Origin: Rhodosalinus sp046542825
GTDB taxonomy: Bacteria; Pseudomonadota; Alphaproteobacteria; Rhodobacterales; Rhodobacteraceae
Direction of reading: 5' to 3'
NCBI RefSeq assembly: GCF_046542825.1
Contig: NZ_JBKHAQ010000002.1
Location: 1-64,000 of the forward strand
DNA length: 64,000 nt
The translations under genes were made by a program, and so were the position numbers. Shown here one piece after another: positions 18,303-26,894 of the stretch; position 1 is the first letter of the stretch, and every line of letters starts with the position of its first letter. Below the pieces are notes generated by a model. That model made no database searches. It was not told the DNA's origin and was given only the letters and a program-made list of their open reading frames with translations.

Positions 18303-18903
18303 TTCCAGGCTCGTATAGCAGCTTGACCCCCTCGGTGAAAAGCAGCCTTGCGCCCGTTTCGCCGGTCGCTCCCTCGACCTGCAGCCGCCCGGCTTCGATC
18401 CGGCCGGCGGGGCCGCGCCCTGTCACCGGTCCGCCGCTGTCCATCGCCAGCCGCTCGAGCTGGATGCGAAATCGTTCCGCCGCGACCCGGTATCCCACCG
18501 AACTCTCGACTTCGACGCCCCCGGCAAGCTGCACATAGCCTTCCGTTTCGTCCAGCAGGCCGGTCCGGGCAGCGAGCCGGATCTGGCTGCCGTCCGGCAG
18601 GTCGGCCATGGCGCGCAATTCTTCGGTGACGGCCCGACCCTCTGCCCCGGGCTCGGGCAATGCGCGGCGCGCCGTGACGGTCAGCCTGGTGCCATCCTCG
18701 GTCACACCCGCGAAGGACGGCCGTGTCACCTGTTCGCCTGCCTGCCGCTCGGCTGGCCGCCCTTCGACCCATCGCGGCGCCTCGGCCGGTTCGTGCGACC
18801 GCGCCAGCAGGAAGAGCACTGACAGAAGGCCAAGCGCTGCCAGAGGCAGCAGGATCTTCAGCCATGCCACAAGCAGGGAGTAGGTGTTGTCGCCAACCGC
18901 CAT
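18295..18903 (-). CDS. lptC: LPS export system protein LptC
   Basis: Bitopic inner-membrane protein that receives lipopolysaccharide from LptBFG and hands it to LptA. One N-terminal membrane helix (LLVAWLKILLPLAALGLLSVLFLLA) is followed by a periplasmic LptC domain (about 50-202) with YVQLAGGVEVESSVGYRVAAE and RLLFTEGVKLLYEP. I chose the ATG at 18901-18903 (MAVGDNTYSLLVAW). A TTG nine codons upstream, ten bases after the rnd stop, is the alternative. The ribosome-binding site is weak in either case, consistent with coupling to rnd. Confidence 0.88.
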   Translation of the reverse strand: MAVGDNTYSLLVAWLKILLPLAALGLLSVLFLLARSHEPAEAPRWVEGRPAERQAGEQVTRPSFAGVTEDGTRLTVTARRALPEPGAEGRAVTEELRAMADLPDGSQIRLAARTGLLDETEGYVQLAGGVEVESSVGYRVAAERFRIQLERLAMDSGGPVTGRGPAGRIEAGRLQVEGATGETGARLLFTEGVKLLYEPGSE

Positions 18904-18940
18904 CGTGGGCCCGTGGTTGCGCGCTGCCAAAGCCGCCCGC

Positions 18941-19552
18941 TCAGTGGGAGAATATGTCCTCGTCCGGCCAGCCGGCGAGGTCCAGCTGCGCGCGTGTGGG
19001 AAGAAAGTCGAAGCAGGCCCTCGCCAGATCGAGCCGACCCTCGCGCACCAGCATCGACTCCAGTGCCGCTTTCAGTCGGTGCAAATAGAGGACATCGGAG
19101 GCGGCATAGTCGCGCTGGGCAGGCGTCAGCACGGGTGAGCCCCAGTCGCTGGACTGCTGCTGCTTCGAGATGTCGATGCCAAGCAGTTCCTGGGTCAGGA
19201 CCTTCAGACCGTGGCGATCCGTGTAGGTCCGCACGAGCTTGGATGCGATCTTGGTGCACCACACCGGCGCCGCGAGGCTGCCGAAGGCGTTGCATAGCGC
19301 CGCGATGTCGAAGCGCCCGAAGTGAAAGAGCTTCAGCACCTCCGGGTTCTCCAGCATCGCCTGCAGGTTGGGCGCCGCGCGCTGGCCCTGTGCGATCTGG
19401 ACCAGGTGGGCGGCGCCGTCGCCGGCCGAAAGCTGCACGAGGCAGAGCCGGTCACGAAACGGATTGAGCCCCATGGTTTCGCAATCGACGGCGACCACGG
19501 GACCAAGGCCCAGGTCGTCCGGCAGGTCGCCCTGGTGAAGTGTCACGCTCAT
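18941..19552 (-). CDS. rnd: Ribonuclease D-type 3'-5' exonuclease (catalytic domain only)
   Basis: DEDDy exonuclease trimming RNA 3' ends. The acidic residues are visible: Asp23 and Glu25 (VAVDCETMGL), Asp82 (FHFGRFDIAAL), and Tyr149 with Asp153 (QRDYAASDVLYLHRL). At 203 residues it is exonuclease domain only, lacking the HRDC domains of E. coli RNase D, as is usual for the short form next to lptC in Rhodobacterales. It is first in the minus-strand series rnd-lptC-lptA-lptB-hpf-ptsN. Confidence 0.88.
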   Translation of the reverse strand: MSVTLHQGDLPDDLGLGPVVAVDCETMGLNPFRDRLCLVQLSAGDGAAHLVQIAQGQRAAPNLQAMLENPEVLKLFHFGRFDIAALCNAFGSLAAPVWCTKIASKLVRTYTDRHGLKVLTQELLGIDISKQQQSSDWGSPVLTPAQRDYAASDVLYLHRLKAALESMLVREGRLDLARACFDFLPTRAQLDLAGWPDEDIFSH

Positions 19553-19742
19553 CCGTATCCTCGCCGTCGCAGCGTCTTGGGGTGGCCATTAGTGGCTTGT
19601 CGCTGAGGTTGCAACTCCGTGCTGCGTGGCCGGGACGTCCGCGCGATGCCCGAAAATTGCCACGTTTCGGGGCGCGGTCCGGGCCGATTCGCGGGGTCGC
19701 CTTGCGCTCTCTCCCCGATATTCCGAAATTGAAATATTACGT

Positions 19743-19763
19743 GATGCAATCCTGAGTTGCATC
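19743..19763. promoter_or_regulatory. Perfect dyad, possible operator
   Basis: GATGCAA (19743-19749) and its reverse complement TTGCATC (19757-19763) flank seven bases, TCCTGAG. Seven-base arms with their centres 14 bases apart suit a dimeric helix-turn-helix regulator contacting one DNA face. The regulator is unknown. Confidence 0.45.
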
Positions 19764-19880
19764 TTTGCCGGCCACCGGACGCTGTTGACCAACAACGGCA
19801 TCGCGCAGGCCGTGACAAGACGTGATCCCGCGTAATCCCGTGATATCCGAAGGATCGCGCGCTCTCGAGAAACGGTCGTT

Positions 19881-19901
19881 GCGTTTCGGGAGGCGAAACG
19901 C
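19881..19901. other. Perfect 8-bp hairpin with GGAGG/CCTCC loop
   Basis: GCGTTTCG (19881-19888), loop GGAGG, then CGAAACGC (19894-19901). The plus-strand loop looks like a Shine-Dalgarno core; the minus-strand loop, CCTCC, is an anti-Shine-Dalgarno sequence like the exposed loops of some Rhodobacter small RNAs. No T-run follows on either strand. A role in a small RNA is speculative. Confidence 0.4.
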
Positions 19902-20342
19902 TGCACCAGACAGGAATGTATCCTGCTTTCGGACAATCTTCCGGCGTGCAACCTGGGCGAAACTGCTGCGTCAACCCCCGGCGACTCCGCCTGCAGCACA
20001 GGCTTCGTGCCCATCTTGCCGCTAGGTCCGCACAGCTGGGCGCGCATCCGGTTTCGCTTGAAGGTTGAACCCTGGCAAGGCTGCTTGACGCCCGCCATGC
20101 GCCACTGCATCTTCCTGATTAATGGAGAAAAAATGGCGAGAATGAGAATTGTCTGCGATGTGGTTCCGCATCGCGGCAACCGGAAACGGTGAGGACAGGT
20201 CGACACTCCTGGAGACTTCGGACCGGTGCGTCTCCGGCCTGCGGCAAGGATCGCAGGAAGGAGCCAGGTTTCCTCGGGACTGGGGCTGCCCGAGCGACCG
20301 TGGGTCGGGAGAGGTCGCGAGCGTCGCGGATGGAGAACAACG

Positions 20343-21035
20343 ATGACTGTTGAATTGCGTCAGCCCCTTCCGACTGCCGAGGCGATGCCCGCTCCGTCGA
20401 CGGCGTCCCGTATCGATCGCGTGAACCGCGGCCTCTACCGTACCGGCGGCAAACGGGTGCTCGACATCGTGCTGGCCCTTCTGGCGCTGCCGGCGGTGGT
20501 CTTCGTGCTCTTGCCCTTCGTGCTTCTGGTCGCGCTGGACGGGGGCAGACCGTTCTACCGGCAGGCGCGCCTTGGTCGGGATGCCCGCGTTTTCGGAATG
20601 TGGAAGCTGCGCAGCATGGTGCCCGACGCCGAGCGGCTGCTGGAGAGCCATCTCGCGGCGCATCCGGAGGCGCGTGCCGAGTGGCAGCGCGACCAGAAGC
20701 TGCGCAACGATCCGCGCATCACGCGCGTGGGGCGCTTCATCCGCCGCACCTCGATCGACGAGCTGCCGCAGCTCTGGAACGTCCTTCTGGGCGACATGTC
20801 CCTGGTCGGGCCGCGCCCGATGTTGCCCGAGCAGCGAGACCTCTATCCGGGCATAGCCTATTATGCCATGCGTCCGGGCATCACCGGGTACTGGCAGACT
20901 TCGGTTCGCAACGAGTCGAGCTTTGCCGAGCGGGCGCTTTACGACACCTCGTATTTCCGCGACCTGTCGCTGCGCACCGATCTGAGGGTGCTGCTCGACA
21001 CGGTCCGTGTCCTGGCGGCACCGACCGGGCGCTGA
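20343..21035 (+). CDS. ExoY-like undecaprenyl-phosphate sugar-1-phosphate transferase
   Basis: Predicted priming enzyme that moves a sugar 1-phosphate from a UDP-sugar to undecaprenyl phosphate, starting an exopolysaccharide repeat unit. The 230-residue protein has one N-terminal hydrophobic hairpin (VLDIVLALLALPAVVFVLLPFVLLVAL, 39-65) and the bacterial sugar transferase catalytic block. That block shows FYRQARLGRDAR, FGMWKLRSM, RRTSIDELPQLWNVLLGDMS and VGPRPMLPEQ. It is the short form without the extra N-terminal membrane helices of WbaP. The start ATG has GGAG seven bases upstream. It heads the polymerase and glycosyltransferase genes that follow. Confidence 0.9.
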   Translation: MTVELRQPLPTAEAMPAPSTASRIDRVNRGLYRTGGKRVLDIVLALLALPAVVFVLLPFVLLVALDGGRPFYRQARLGRDARVFGMWKLRSMVPDAERLLESHLAAHPEARAEWQRDQKLRNDPRITRVGRFIRRTSIDELPQLWNVLLGDMSLVGPRPMLPEQRDLYPGIAYYAMRPGITGYWQTSVRNESSFAERALYDTSYFRDLSLRTDLRVLLDTVRVLAAPTGR

Positions 21036-21150
21036 AACACGCCCGCGTGCGCGGAATGCGCGACACGCGGCTTCGAACGTGCTAGCGAAGGGTGTTGCGG
21101 CCAGTCACGGGCCGTGACGGGGGCGTCGAACGGGATCTGGTGGCGGGACG

Positions 21151-22542
21151 ATGCCCAACGCCCTTGCATATTTCATGATCATGCTGTGGCCGGTGGTCAC
21201 CGTCATGCTTTTTCGAAAGCTGCCGGCGGACCGTGCGCTGATCTGGTCGATGATCGGGGCGTATCTGGTCCTGCCGCCTGCGCCCGCCGGGTTCGACTAT
21301 CCGCTGGTCCCGCCGTTGACCAAGGACACGCTGCCGCCGCTGGTCGCCTTCGTGGCCATCGTGACGATGACCAGTCCCAAGCGCCCCTTCCTGCCGGAGA
21401 GCCCGATCGGCCGCGTGCTGCTGGCGATCTTCATGCTGTCGCCGTTTCCGACGGTGCTGACCAATACCGAGCCGCTGAGTTTCGGACGGACCTACATCCT
21501 GGGACTTCAGCTCAAGGACGCGGTGTCGCTCATGGTTCAGCAATTCCTGCTGATCCTGCCGTTTCTCATGGCCCGGCAGCTTCTGGTGTCGGCGGAAAGC
21601 CAGCGGGCACTGCTCGTCGCGCTGGTTGCGGCGGCATCGGTGTATACCCTTCCCATGCTCGTCGAACTGAGGATGAGCCCGCAGCTCAATACCTGGATCT
21701 ACGGCTGGTTCCAGCACGACTTCTCGCAGATGATGCGCGGCGGCGGCTACCGTCCCATCGTGTTTCTCTACCATGCCCTGTGGCTGGCCTTTTTCATGGT
21801 AATGGCGGCGGTCTCTGCAACCGCGCTGCTGAAGACCGAGAGGCGAAACGCCCTGCGGGCCGTGTGGCTGGCCGCCATGATCTGGCTGGTGATCATCCTG
21901 GTGCTGACGAAGAGCTACGCACCGATCCTCTACGCGCTCGTCCTGCTGCCGCTGGTCCTGTTTCTCGGCACGCGCCTGCAGATCGCGGCGGCTGCCTGCA
22001 TCGCGCTCTTCGCGGTGTCCTACCCGATGCTCAAGGGGGTCGACATGATCCCCGCGCAGACCGTGCTCGCCGCCGCCGAGCGGGTCGATGCCACGCGGGC
22101 GCGGTCGCTCGAGTTCCGCTTCGACAACGAGGAGTTGTTGCTCGATCGTCTCGAGCAGAAGCCGCTTTTCGGATGGGGAACTTGGGGGCGCAATCATGTC
22201 CATAACGAAGAGGGCCGCATGATCACGATCGCCGACGGGCGATGGATCATCACCATGGGCGTCTATGGCTGGGTCGGCTTCCTTGCGGAGTTCTGGCTGA
22301 TCACCCTGCCGATCTTCATGATCTGGCGCGAAAGCCTGCGCAAGGACGATCCCGTTCCGCCCTACGCGGGGCCGCTCGCCCTGTTGCTGGCGGTCAATCT
22401 CTTCGACATGATCCCCAATGCGACGCTCACGCCGCTGACGTGGCTGGTGGCCGGCGCGCTCTGGGGGTTCGCCGAAGAGCGTCAGGCGCGCGCCCGACGG
22501 CAAGCCGTTGCGGCCGCGCCTGTCTGGCGCTCGGTGATGTGA
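21151..22542 (+). CDS. Wzy/O-antigen-ligase-like polytopic membrane protein
   Basis: A 463-residue inner-membrane protein with about ten to twelve hydrophobic helices and one larger extracytoplasmic loop between the later helices (RARSLEFRFDNEELLLDRLEQ to GWGTWGRNHVHNEEG). The FGWGTWG and HNE pieces recall O-antigen ligase and Wzy polymerase loops, though overall sequence in this family is poorly conserved. Its place between a priming transferase and a GT4 gene supports polymerising or ligating a polysaccharide. Which of the two cannot be told from sequence. Confidence 0.7.
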   Translation: MPNALAYFMIMLWPVVTVMLFRKLPADRALIWSMIGAYLVLPPAPAGFDYPLVPPLTKDTLPPLVAFVAIVTMTSPKRPFLPESPIGRVLLAIFMLSPFPTVLTNTEPLSFGRTYILGLQLKDAVSLMVQQFLLILPFLMARQLLVSAESQRALLVALVAAASVYTLPMLVELRMSPQLNTWIYGWFQHDFSQMMRGGGYRPIVFLYHALWLAFFMVMAAVSATALLKTERRNALRAVWLAAMIWLVIILVLTKSYAPILYALVLLPLVLFLGTRLQIAAAACIALFAVSYPMLKGVDMIPAQTVLAAAERVDATRARSLEFRFDNEELLLDRLEQKPLFGWGTWGRNHVHNEEGRMITIADGRWIITMGVYGWVGFLAEFWLITLPIFMIWRESLRKDDPVPPYAGPLALLLAVNLFDMIPNATLTPLTWLVAGALWGFAEERQARARRQAVAAAPVWRSVM

Positions 22543-22544
22543 CG

Positions 22545-23819
22545 ATGCGCCCGCGTGTGCTGCTGGTCGCCGAGGCGGCCAATCCCGAATGGGTCAGCGT
22601 GCCGCTCGTCGGCTGGTCGCTGGCGACTGCGCTGCGCGCCGTGGCCGACGTGCACATCGTCACCCAGGTGCGCAACCGCGACGCCTTCCTGCGAGCCGGG
22701 ATGATCGAGGGCGAGGATTTCACGGCAATCGATTCAGAGGCGGTGCAGCGTCCCGTCTGGTGGCTGGGCGAGCGGCTGCGCATGGGGCAGGGGCGCGGAT
22801 GGACCACGCAGCAGGCGCTCGCCTCGCTCACCTACCCGTGGTTCGAGCGGCTGGTCTGGCGCCGCTTCGGCGACGCCCTCCGCGCGGGTCGCTATGACAT
22901 CGTGCATCGCGTCACACCGCTGAGCCCGACCGCGCCCAGCCCGCTGGCTGCGCGTTGCGCCCGCGCGGGCGTGCCCTTCGTCGTTGGACCGCTCAACGGC
23001 GGCGTGCCGTGGCCGCCGGGGTTCGAGGGCGAACGCCTGCGCGAACGCGAATTCCTGAGCTATCTGCGCGGCGCCTACCGGATGCTGCCGGGGCGGAGGG
23101 CGATGCTGCGCCACGCGGCGGCGATCCTCGTGGGCTCGCGCCATACCGAGAGCGAGGTGCCGGCGGCGCAGCGGGCAAAATGCGTCTACCTGCCGGAAAA
23201 CGCGGTGGACCCTGCGCGCTTTTTCGATGCCGCCAGGCCCGCTGCCGCGCCGCTGACCGCTGCGTTCGTCGGTCGCATGGTGCCCTACAAGGGGCCCGAC
23301 ATGCTGATCGAAGCGGCGGCGCACCTGCTGCGCGAAGGTCGCCTTGTGTTGCACATGGTGGGCGACGGGCCGATGATGCCGGCGCTGAGGGCGCAGGCCG
23401 AGGGGCTGCCGGGCCTGGTCTTTCACGGCTGGCTGCCGCACGAGCGGGTGCAGGCGGTCCTGTCGGAGTGCCACCTCCTGGCCTTTCCCTCGGTTCGCGA
23501 GTTCGGCGGCGGCGTCGTGCTCGAGGCGATGGCGACGGGGGTGGTGCCCCTGATCGTGGATTATGCAGGACCGGGCGAACTGGTGGGACCGGAGACGGGG
23601 ATCAAGGTCCCGATCGGCCCGCGCGCGTCGATCGTCGCCGGCTTTGCCGGGGAACTGTCCCGTCTGGCCGATGCGCCGCGGACGCTGGCGCCGCTGGCCG
23701 CCGCGGGGCGCGCACGCGTGGCCGAAGCCTTCACCTGGCAGCGGAAGGCCGAACAGGTGGGCCGCGTCTACGAATGGGTGCTGGCCGGCCGCCCCGGCGC
23801 GGCCCCGGTGCTCGTCTGA
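22545..23819 (+). CDS. GT4-family glycosyltransferase
   Basis: GT-B fold retaining glycosyltransferase of 424 residues. The C-terminal donor domain shows FVGRMVPYKGPDMLIEAA, HMVGDGPMMPAL and the EX7E-type motif REFGGGVVLEAMATGVVPLIV. The N-terminal acceptor domain (1-220) includes VPFVVGPLNGGVPWPPGFE, typical of a family active in exopolysaccharide clusters. The ATG at 22545 lies two bases after the upstream stop. A GTG two codons earlier would overlap it by four. It completes the exoY-like/polymerase/GT block. The sugar is unknown. Confidence 0.85.
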   Translation: MRPRVLLVAEAANPEWVSVPLVGWSLATALRAVADVHIVTQVRNRDAFLRAGMIEGEDFTAIDSEAVQRPVWWLGERLRMGQGRGWTTQQALASLTYPWFERLVWRRFGDALRAGRYDIVHRVTPLSPTAPSPLAARCARAGVPFVVGPLNGGVPWPPGFEGERLREREFLSYLRGAYRMLPGRRAMLRHAAAILVGSRHTESEVPAAQRAKCVYLPENAVDPARFFDAARPAAAPLTAAFVGRMVPYKGPDMLIEAAAHLLREGRLVLHMVGDGPMMPALRAQAEGLPGLVFHGWLPHERVQAVLSECHLLAFPSVREFGGGVVLEAMATGVVPLIVDYAGPGELVGPETGIKVPIGPRASIVAGFAGELSRLADAPRTLAPLAAAGRARVAEAFTWQRKAEQVGRVYEWVLAGRPGAAPVLV

Positions 23820-23825
23820 TCTCAG

Positions 23826-24164
23826 CGGGCTGCCGATCTGGCGGGCGGGCGCGCCTGCCACAACGGCGCGCGCTTCGACGTCCCGCGTGACCACGGCGTG
23901 GGCCCCGATCTCGGCATGGGCACCCACCTCCAGCGGCCCGAGAAGCTTTGCCCCGGCTCCGATATCGACGTGTCCGCCCAGCACGACGACCCCCGACAGG
24001 GTGACCTGATGGAAGATCAGGCAGTTGGGGCCGATGCGCGCCTCGGGGTGGATCACGATCCCGTTGGGATGTGTCGGGAGCAGCCCGCCCTCGATCTGCG
24101 CGCGGATCGGAATGTCGCATTGCGTGGGCCGTGGCGTGATACATCGCCGGGCGCGTGCCGGCAA
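23826..24164 (-). pseudogene. Remnant of a serine-acetyltransferase-like hexapeptide acyltransferase
   Basis: On the minus strand, 113 codons read as the C-terminal left-handed beta-helix of a CysE-like enzyme: PTQCDIPIRAQIEGG, HPNGIVIHPEARIGPNC, GGHVDIGAGAKLLGP, GAHAVVTRD and VVAGAPARQIG. The N-terminal helical domain is absent: an in-frame stop at 24192-24194 leaves only a TTG at 24164 as a start. The similarity ends seven bases before the convergent GT4 stop. The frame then stays open through antisense DNA to 22734 without a proper stop. I read it as a truncated gene; a short functional acetyltransferase decorating the exopolysaccharide is the alternative. Confidence 0.55.
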
Positions 24165-24245
24165 TCTGCCGCCGGCCGTGCCGCGGACGGTTCAATCCGC
24201 CACCGCGCCGCGCTAGAAGGGCCGCGCGGTGGAAGGGATCAGGCA

Positions 24246-25769
24246 ATGGCGACGAAACCTGTGGTGCTGTGCATCCTGGACGGATGGGGCTTGTCCGAGG
24301 TGCGCGAGGCGAACGCGCCCGCGCTGGCCGACACGCCGCATTTCGACCGGATCTGGGCGGACTGCCCGCACGCCACGCTCGTCACCCACGGCCGCGATGC
24401 GGGCCTGCCCGCCGGACAGATGGGCAATTCCGAGGTGGGGCATACCAACATCGGCGCGGGGCGCGTAGTCGCGATGGACCTCGGCCGCATCGGCCTGGCC
24501 ATCGAGGACGGCAGTTTCGCGGCCGCGCCGGCGCTGCGCCGCTTCATCGGGCGTGTGCGCGAGGCAGGCGGCATCGCGCATCTGATGGGCCTGGTCTCCG
24601 ACGGCGGGGTGCACGGGCACATCGACCACATGCTCGCCGCCGCGCGCGCGATCACCCAAGCGGGCCTTGCCGTGGCGATCCACGCGATCACCGATGGCCG
24701 CGACGTCGCGCCGAAAAGCGCCGAGGACTACATGGCGCGGCTGGAAGCGGAACTGCCGTCGGGCGCCCATGTCGCCACCGTCACGGGCCGCTACTACGCG
24801 ATGGACCGCGACAACCGCTGGGAGCGGGTCGCCAGAGCCTACAACGTGATGGTCCGCGGAGAAGGTGCGCGCCACGCCCCCAACGGGATCGAGGCGGTGC
24901 GCGCGGGCTATGCCGAGGGGCTTACCGACGAGTTTCTGGAGCCCACCGCGATCGGCGACTGCGGCGCGATGCGCGACGGCGACGGCCTCTTCTGCCTGAA
25001 CTTCCGGGCTGACCGCGCGCGGCAGATCCTGCGCGCCATCGGAGAGCCCGGATTCGCCGAGTTCGACACCCGGCCGCGCCCGAAGCTTTCCGCCATGCTG
25101 GGGATGGTCGAGTATTCCGAGGCGCACAACGCCTTCATGGACACCGTCTTTCCCGCGCAGGACATCCCCGACACGCTGGGCGCCTGGGTGGCGCAGAAGG
25201 GGCTGCGGCAATTCCGCCTGGCCGAGACGGAGAAATACCCTCACGTCACCTTCTTTCTCAACGGTGGCCGCGAAGCGCCCTACGCGGGCGAGGATCGCTA
25301 CATGGCGCCGTCGCCGAAGGTGGCGACATACGATCTCGCCCCCGAGATGGCCGCAGGCGAGGTGACCGACAGCCTGGTGGAGGCGATCGGGGCGGGGTAC
25401 GACCTGATCGTGGTGAACTACGCCAACCCGGACATGGTGGGCCACACCGGCGATCTGCAGGCCGCGATCCGCGCCTGCGAGGCTGTGGACCGCGGCCTTG
25501 GCCGCGCGCTCGACGCGCTGGCGCAGGCGGGCGGTGCCATGATCGTGACCGCCGATCACGGCAATTGCGAAACCATGGTGGACCCCGAGACCGGCGGCCC
25601 GCACACCGCGCATACCACCAACCCGGTGCCGGTGATCCTGGTGGGCGGCCCATCGGGCGCGCGGCTGCGCGAAGGCGGGCGGCTTGCGGATCTGGCGCCC
25701 ACCGTGCTGGCGCTCATGGGGCTTGACCAGCCGGCCGCCATGACCGGCGAGAGCCTGATCGCGGCATGA
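24246..25769 (+). CDS. gpmI: 2,3-bisphosphoglycerate-independent phosphoglycerate mutase
   Basis: Interconverts 3- and 2-phosphoglycerate in glycolysis through a phosphoserine and two Mn ions. The 507-residue alkaline-phosphatase-fold enzyme has metal ligand Asp12 (CILDGWG) and the phosphorylated Ser62 (PAGQMGNSEVGHTN). Also present are AITDGRDVAPKS, GRYYAMDRDNRW, NYANPDMVGHTG and TADHGNCE. The length is standard. It overlaps envC by four bases (ATGA), which couples a glycolytic gene to cell-envelope genes, a common order in this group. Confidence 0.96.
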   Translation: MATKPVVLCILDGWGLSEVREANAPALADTPHFDRIWADCPHATLVTHGRDAGLPAGQMGNSEVGHTNIGAGRVVAMDLGRIGLAIEDGSFAAAPALRRFIGRVREAGGIAHLMGLVSDGGVHGHIDHMLAAARAITQAGLAVAIHAITDGRDVAPKSAEDYMARLEAELPSGAHVATVTGRYYAMDRDNRWERVARAYNVMVRGEGARHAPNGIEAVRAGYAEGLTDEFLEPTAIGDCGAMRDGDGLFCLNFRADRARQILRAIGEPGFAEFDTRPRPKLSAMLGMVEYSEAHNAFMDTVFPAQDIPDTLGAWVAQKGLRQFRLAETEKYPHVTFFLNGGREAPYAGEDRYMAPSPKVATYDLAPEMAAGEVTDSLVEAIGAGYDLIVVNYANPDMVGHTGDLQAAIRACEAVDRGLGRALDALAQAGGAMIVTADHGNCETMVDPETGGPHTAHTTNPVPVILVGGPSGARLREGGRLADLAPTVLALMGLDQPAAMTGESLIAA

Positions 25770-26881
25770 GGTGTCTGGCGGCCCTGCTGATCGCGCTCGC
25801 GGGGCCGGTGTCCGCCGATCCGGCGGAAGAGGCGCGCGCCGCGCTCGCGCAGCTCGATGCAGCGATGCGGTCGCTGGACGAGGCCGAGGGCGGGCGCGAC
25901 CGGGTTGCCGCGCTGACCGAGACGGTGCGCGGCCTGGAGGCCGGCCTCGCCGCCATGCGCGAAGGGCTGCGCGCGGTCGCGATCCGCGAGGCGCAGCTTG
26001 ACCGCAGCCTTCAGGCGCAGGAGGCCGAGGTGGCGCAGCTTCTGGGCGTGCTGCAAAGCATCGGCTCGGCGCCGACGCCGGTGCTGTTCCTGCATCCCGG
26101 CGGCCCCCTTGGCACCGCGCGGGCAGGCATGCTGGTGGCGGAAGTCACGCCGGCGCTCGAGGCAGAGGCCGCCGCCCTGCGCGAAGACCTGCGTGAGGTG
26201 GCGACGCTTCGCGCGCTGCAGGAGGCCGCTGCAGAGCGGTTGACCGAGGGGCTGACGAGCGTGCAGCAGGCGCGCACCGCGCTCAGCACCGCCATCGCCG
26301 ACCGCACCGACCTGCCGCGCCGCTTCACAGCCGATCCCGTGGCCACGCAGATCCTGATCGCGGCGAGCGAGACGCTGGAGGGTTTCGCCAGCGGGCTGGC
26401 CGAGATCGGCTTCGCGGATCCCGACGCGCCACCGCTGCCCGGGATCTCCGAGCGCAAGGGCGCGCTGCCCCTGCCGGTCGAGGGCACCGTGCTGCGCCGC
26501 GCGAACGAGACCGACGCGGCCGGGATCGCCCGGCCGGGCATTCTCGTCGCCACGCGCCCCCGCGCCCTGGTGACCACGCCCGCCGCCGCGACGGTGCGGT
26601 ATCGCGGCCCGCTGCTCGACTACGGTCAGGTCAGCATCCTGGAACCCGAATCGGGTATCCTGCTCGTGCTGGCCGGCCTCGACACGGTCTTCGGCGAACC
26701 CGGACAGGTTCTGCCGGAGGGCAGCCCGGTGGGACTGATGGGCGGGGAAGAGCCCTCGCCGGGCACGAATCCGTCACAGGATGGTGAAGGGGCTGGCTCG
26801 CCCCTGTCGGAGACGCTCTATATCGAGGTACGGACCAATGACGCGCCCGTCGATCCGCTCGACTGGTTCCGCGCAGACTAG
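25766..26881 (+). CDS. envC: EnvC-like murein hydrolase activator
   Basis: Periplasmic coiled-coil protein thought to activate amidases at the division septum. After a signal peptide (MRCLAALLIALAGPVSA) come long Ala/Leu/Glu-rich coiled coils (about 20-200). A C-terminal LytM/M23-like domain (about 230-371) follows: LPVEGTVLRR, VRYRGPLLDYGQVSILE, GQVLPEGSPVGLMG, LYIEVR. The zinc-binding histidines of active M23 peptidases are missing, as in E. coli EnvC, so it should regulate rather than cut. The start overlaps the gpmI stop, and ctpA follows after 13 bases. Confidence 0.82.
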   Translation: MRCLAALLIALAGPVSADPAEEARAALAQLDAAMRSLDEAEGGRDRVAALTETVRGLEAGLAAMREGLRAVAIREAQLDRSLQAQEAEVAQLLGVLQSIGSAPTPVLFLHPGGPLGTARAGMLVAEVTPALEAEAAALREDLREVATLRALQEAAAERLTEGLTSVQQARTALSTAIADRTDLPRRFTADPVATQILIAASETLEGFASGLAEIGFADPDAPPLPGISERKGALPLPVEGTVLRRANETDAAGIARPGILVATRPRALVTTPAAATVRYRGPLLDYGQVSILEPESGILLVLAGLDTVFGEPGQVLPEGSPVGLMGGEEPSPGTNPSQDGEGAGSPLSETLYIEVRTNDAPVDPLDWFRAD

Positions 26882-26894
26882 GGAAGAGTATCGC

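Larger units (their letters stand above)
19553..20342. other. 790-base intergenic region without a convincing gene
   Basis: Lies between the divergent rnd and exoY-like genes. Several frames of 60-215 codons are open here, but none begins with a good ribosome-binding site or looks like a known family, and local composition is less GC-biased than in the neighbouring genes. It contains two perfect dyads (19743-19763 and 19881-19901). Promoters for both flanking genes are expected, but I could not pick a convincing sigma-70 pair; TTGAAA at 19729-19734 is a possible -35. It could hold a small RNA or operators. Confidence 0.6.

Noticed and set aside
19729..19756. TTGAAA with a possible -10 for a sigma-70 promoter upstream of the exoY-like gene
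   Set aside because: At the right distance the -10 would be CTGAGT, a poor match; I mention only the -35-like hexamer.
19589..20206. Minus-strand frame of 205 codons in the empty region
   Set aside because: No ribosome-binding site, no recognisable family, composition unlike the neighbouring genes, and overlapping frames on both strands are equally open.
22734..23825. Continuation of the acetyltransferase-like frame opposite the GT4 gene
   Set aside because: No hexapeptide pattern or other family likeness beyond 23826. I treat it as antisense noise, though the missing stop is reported as a finding.
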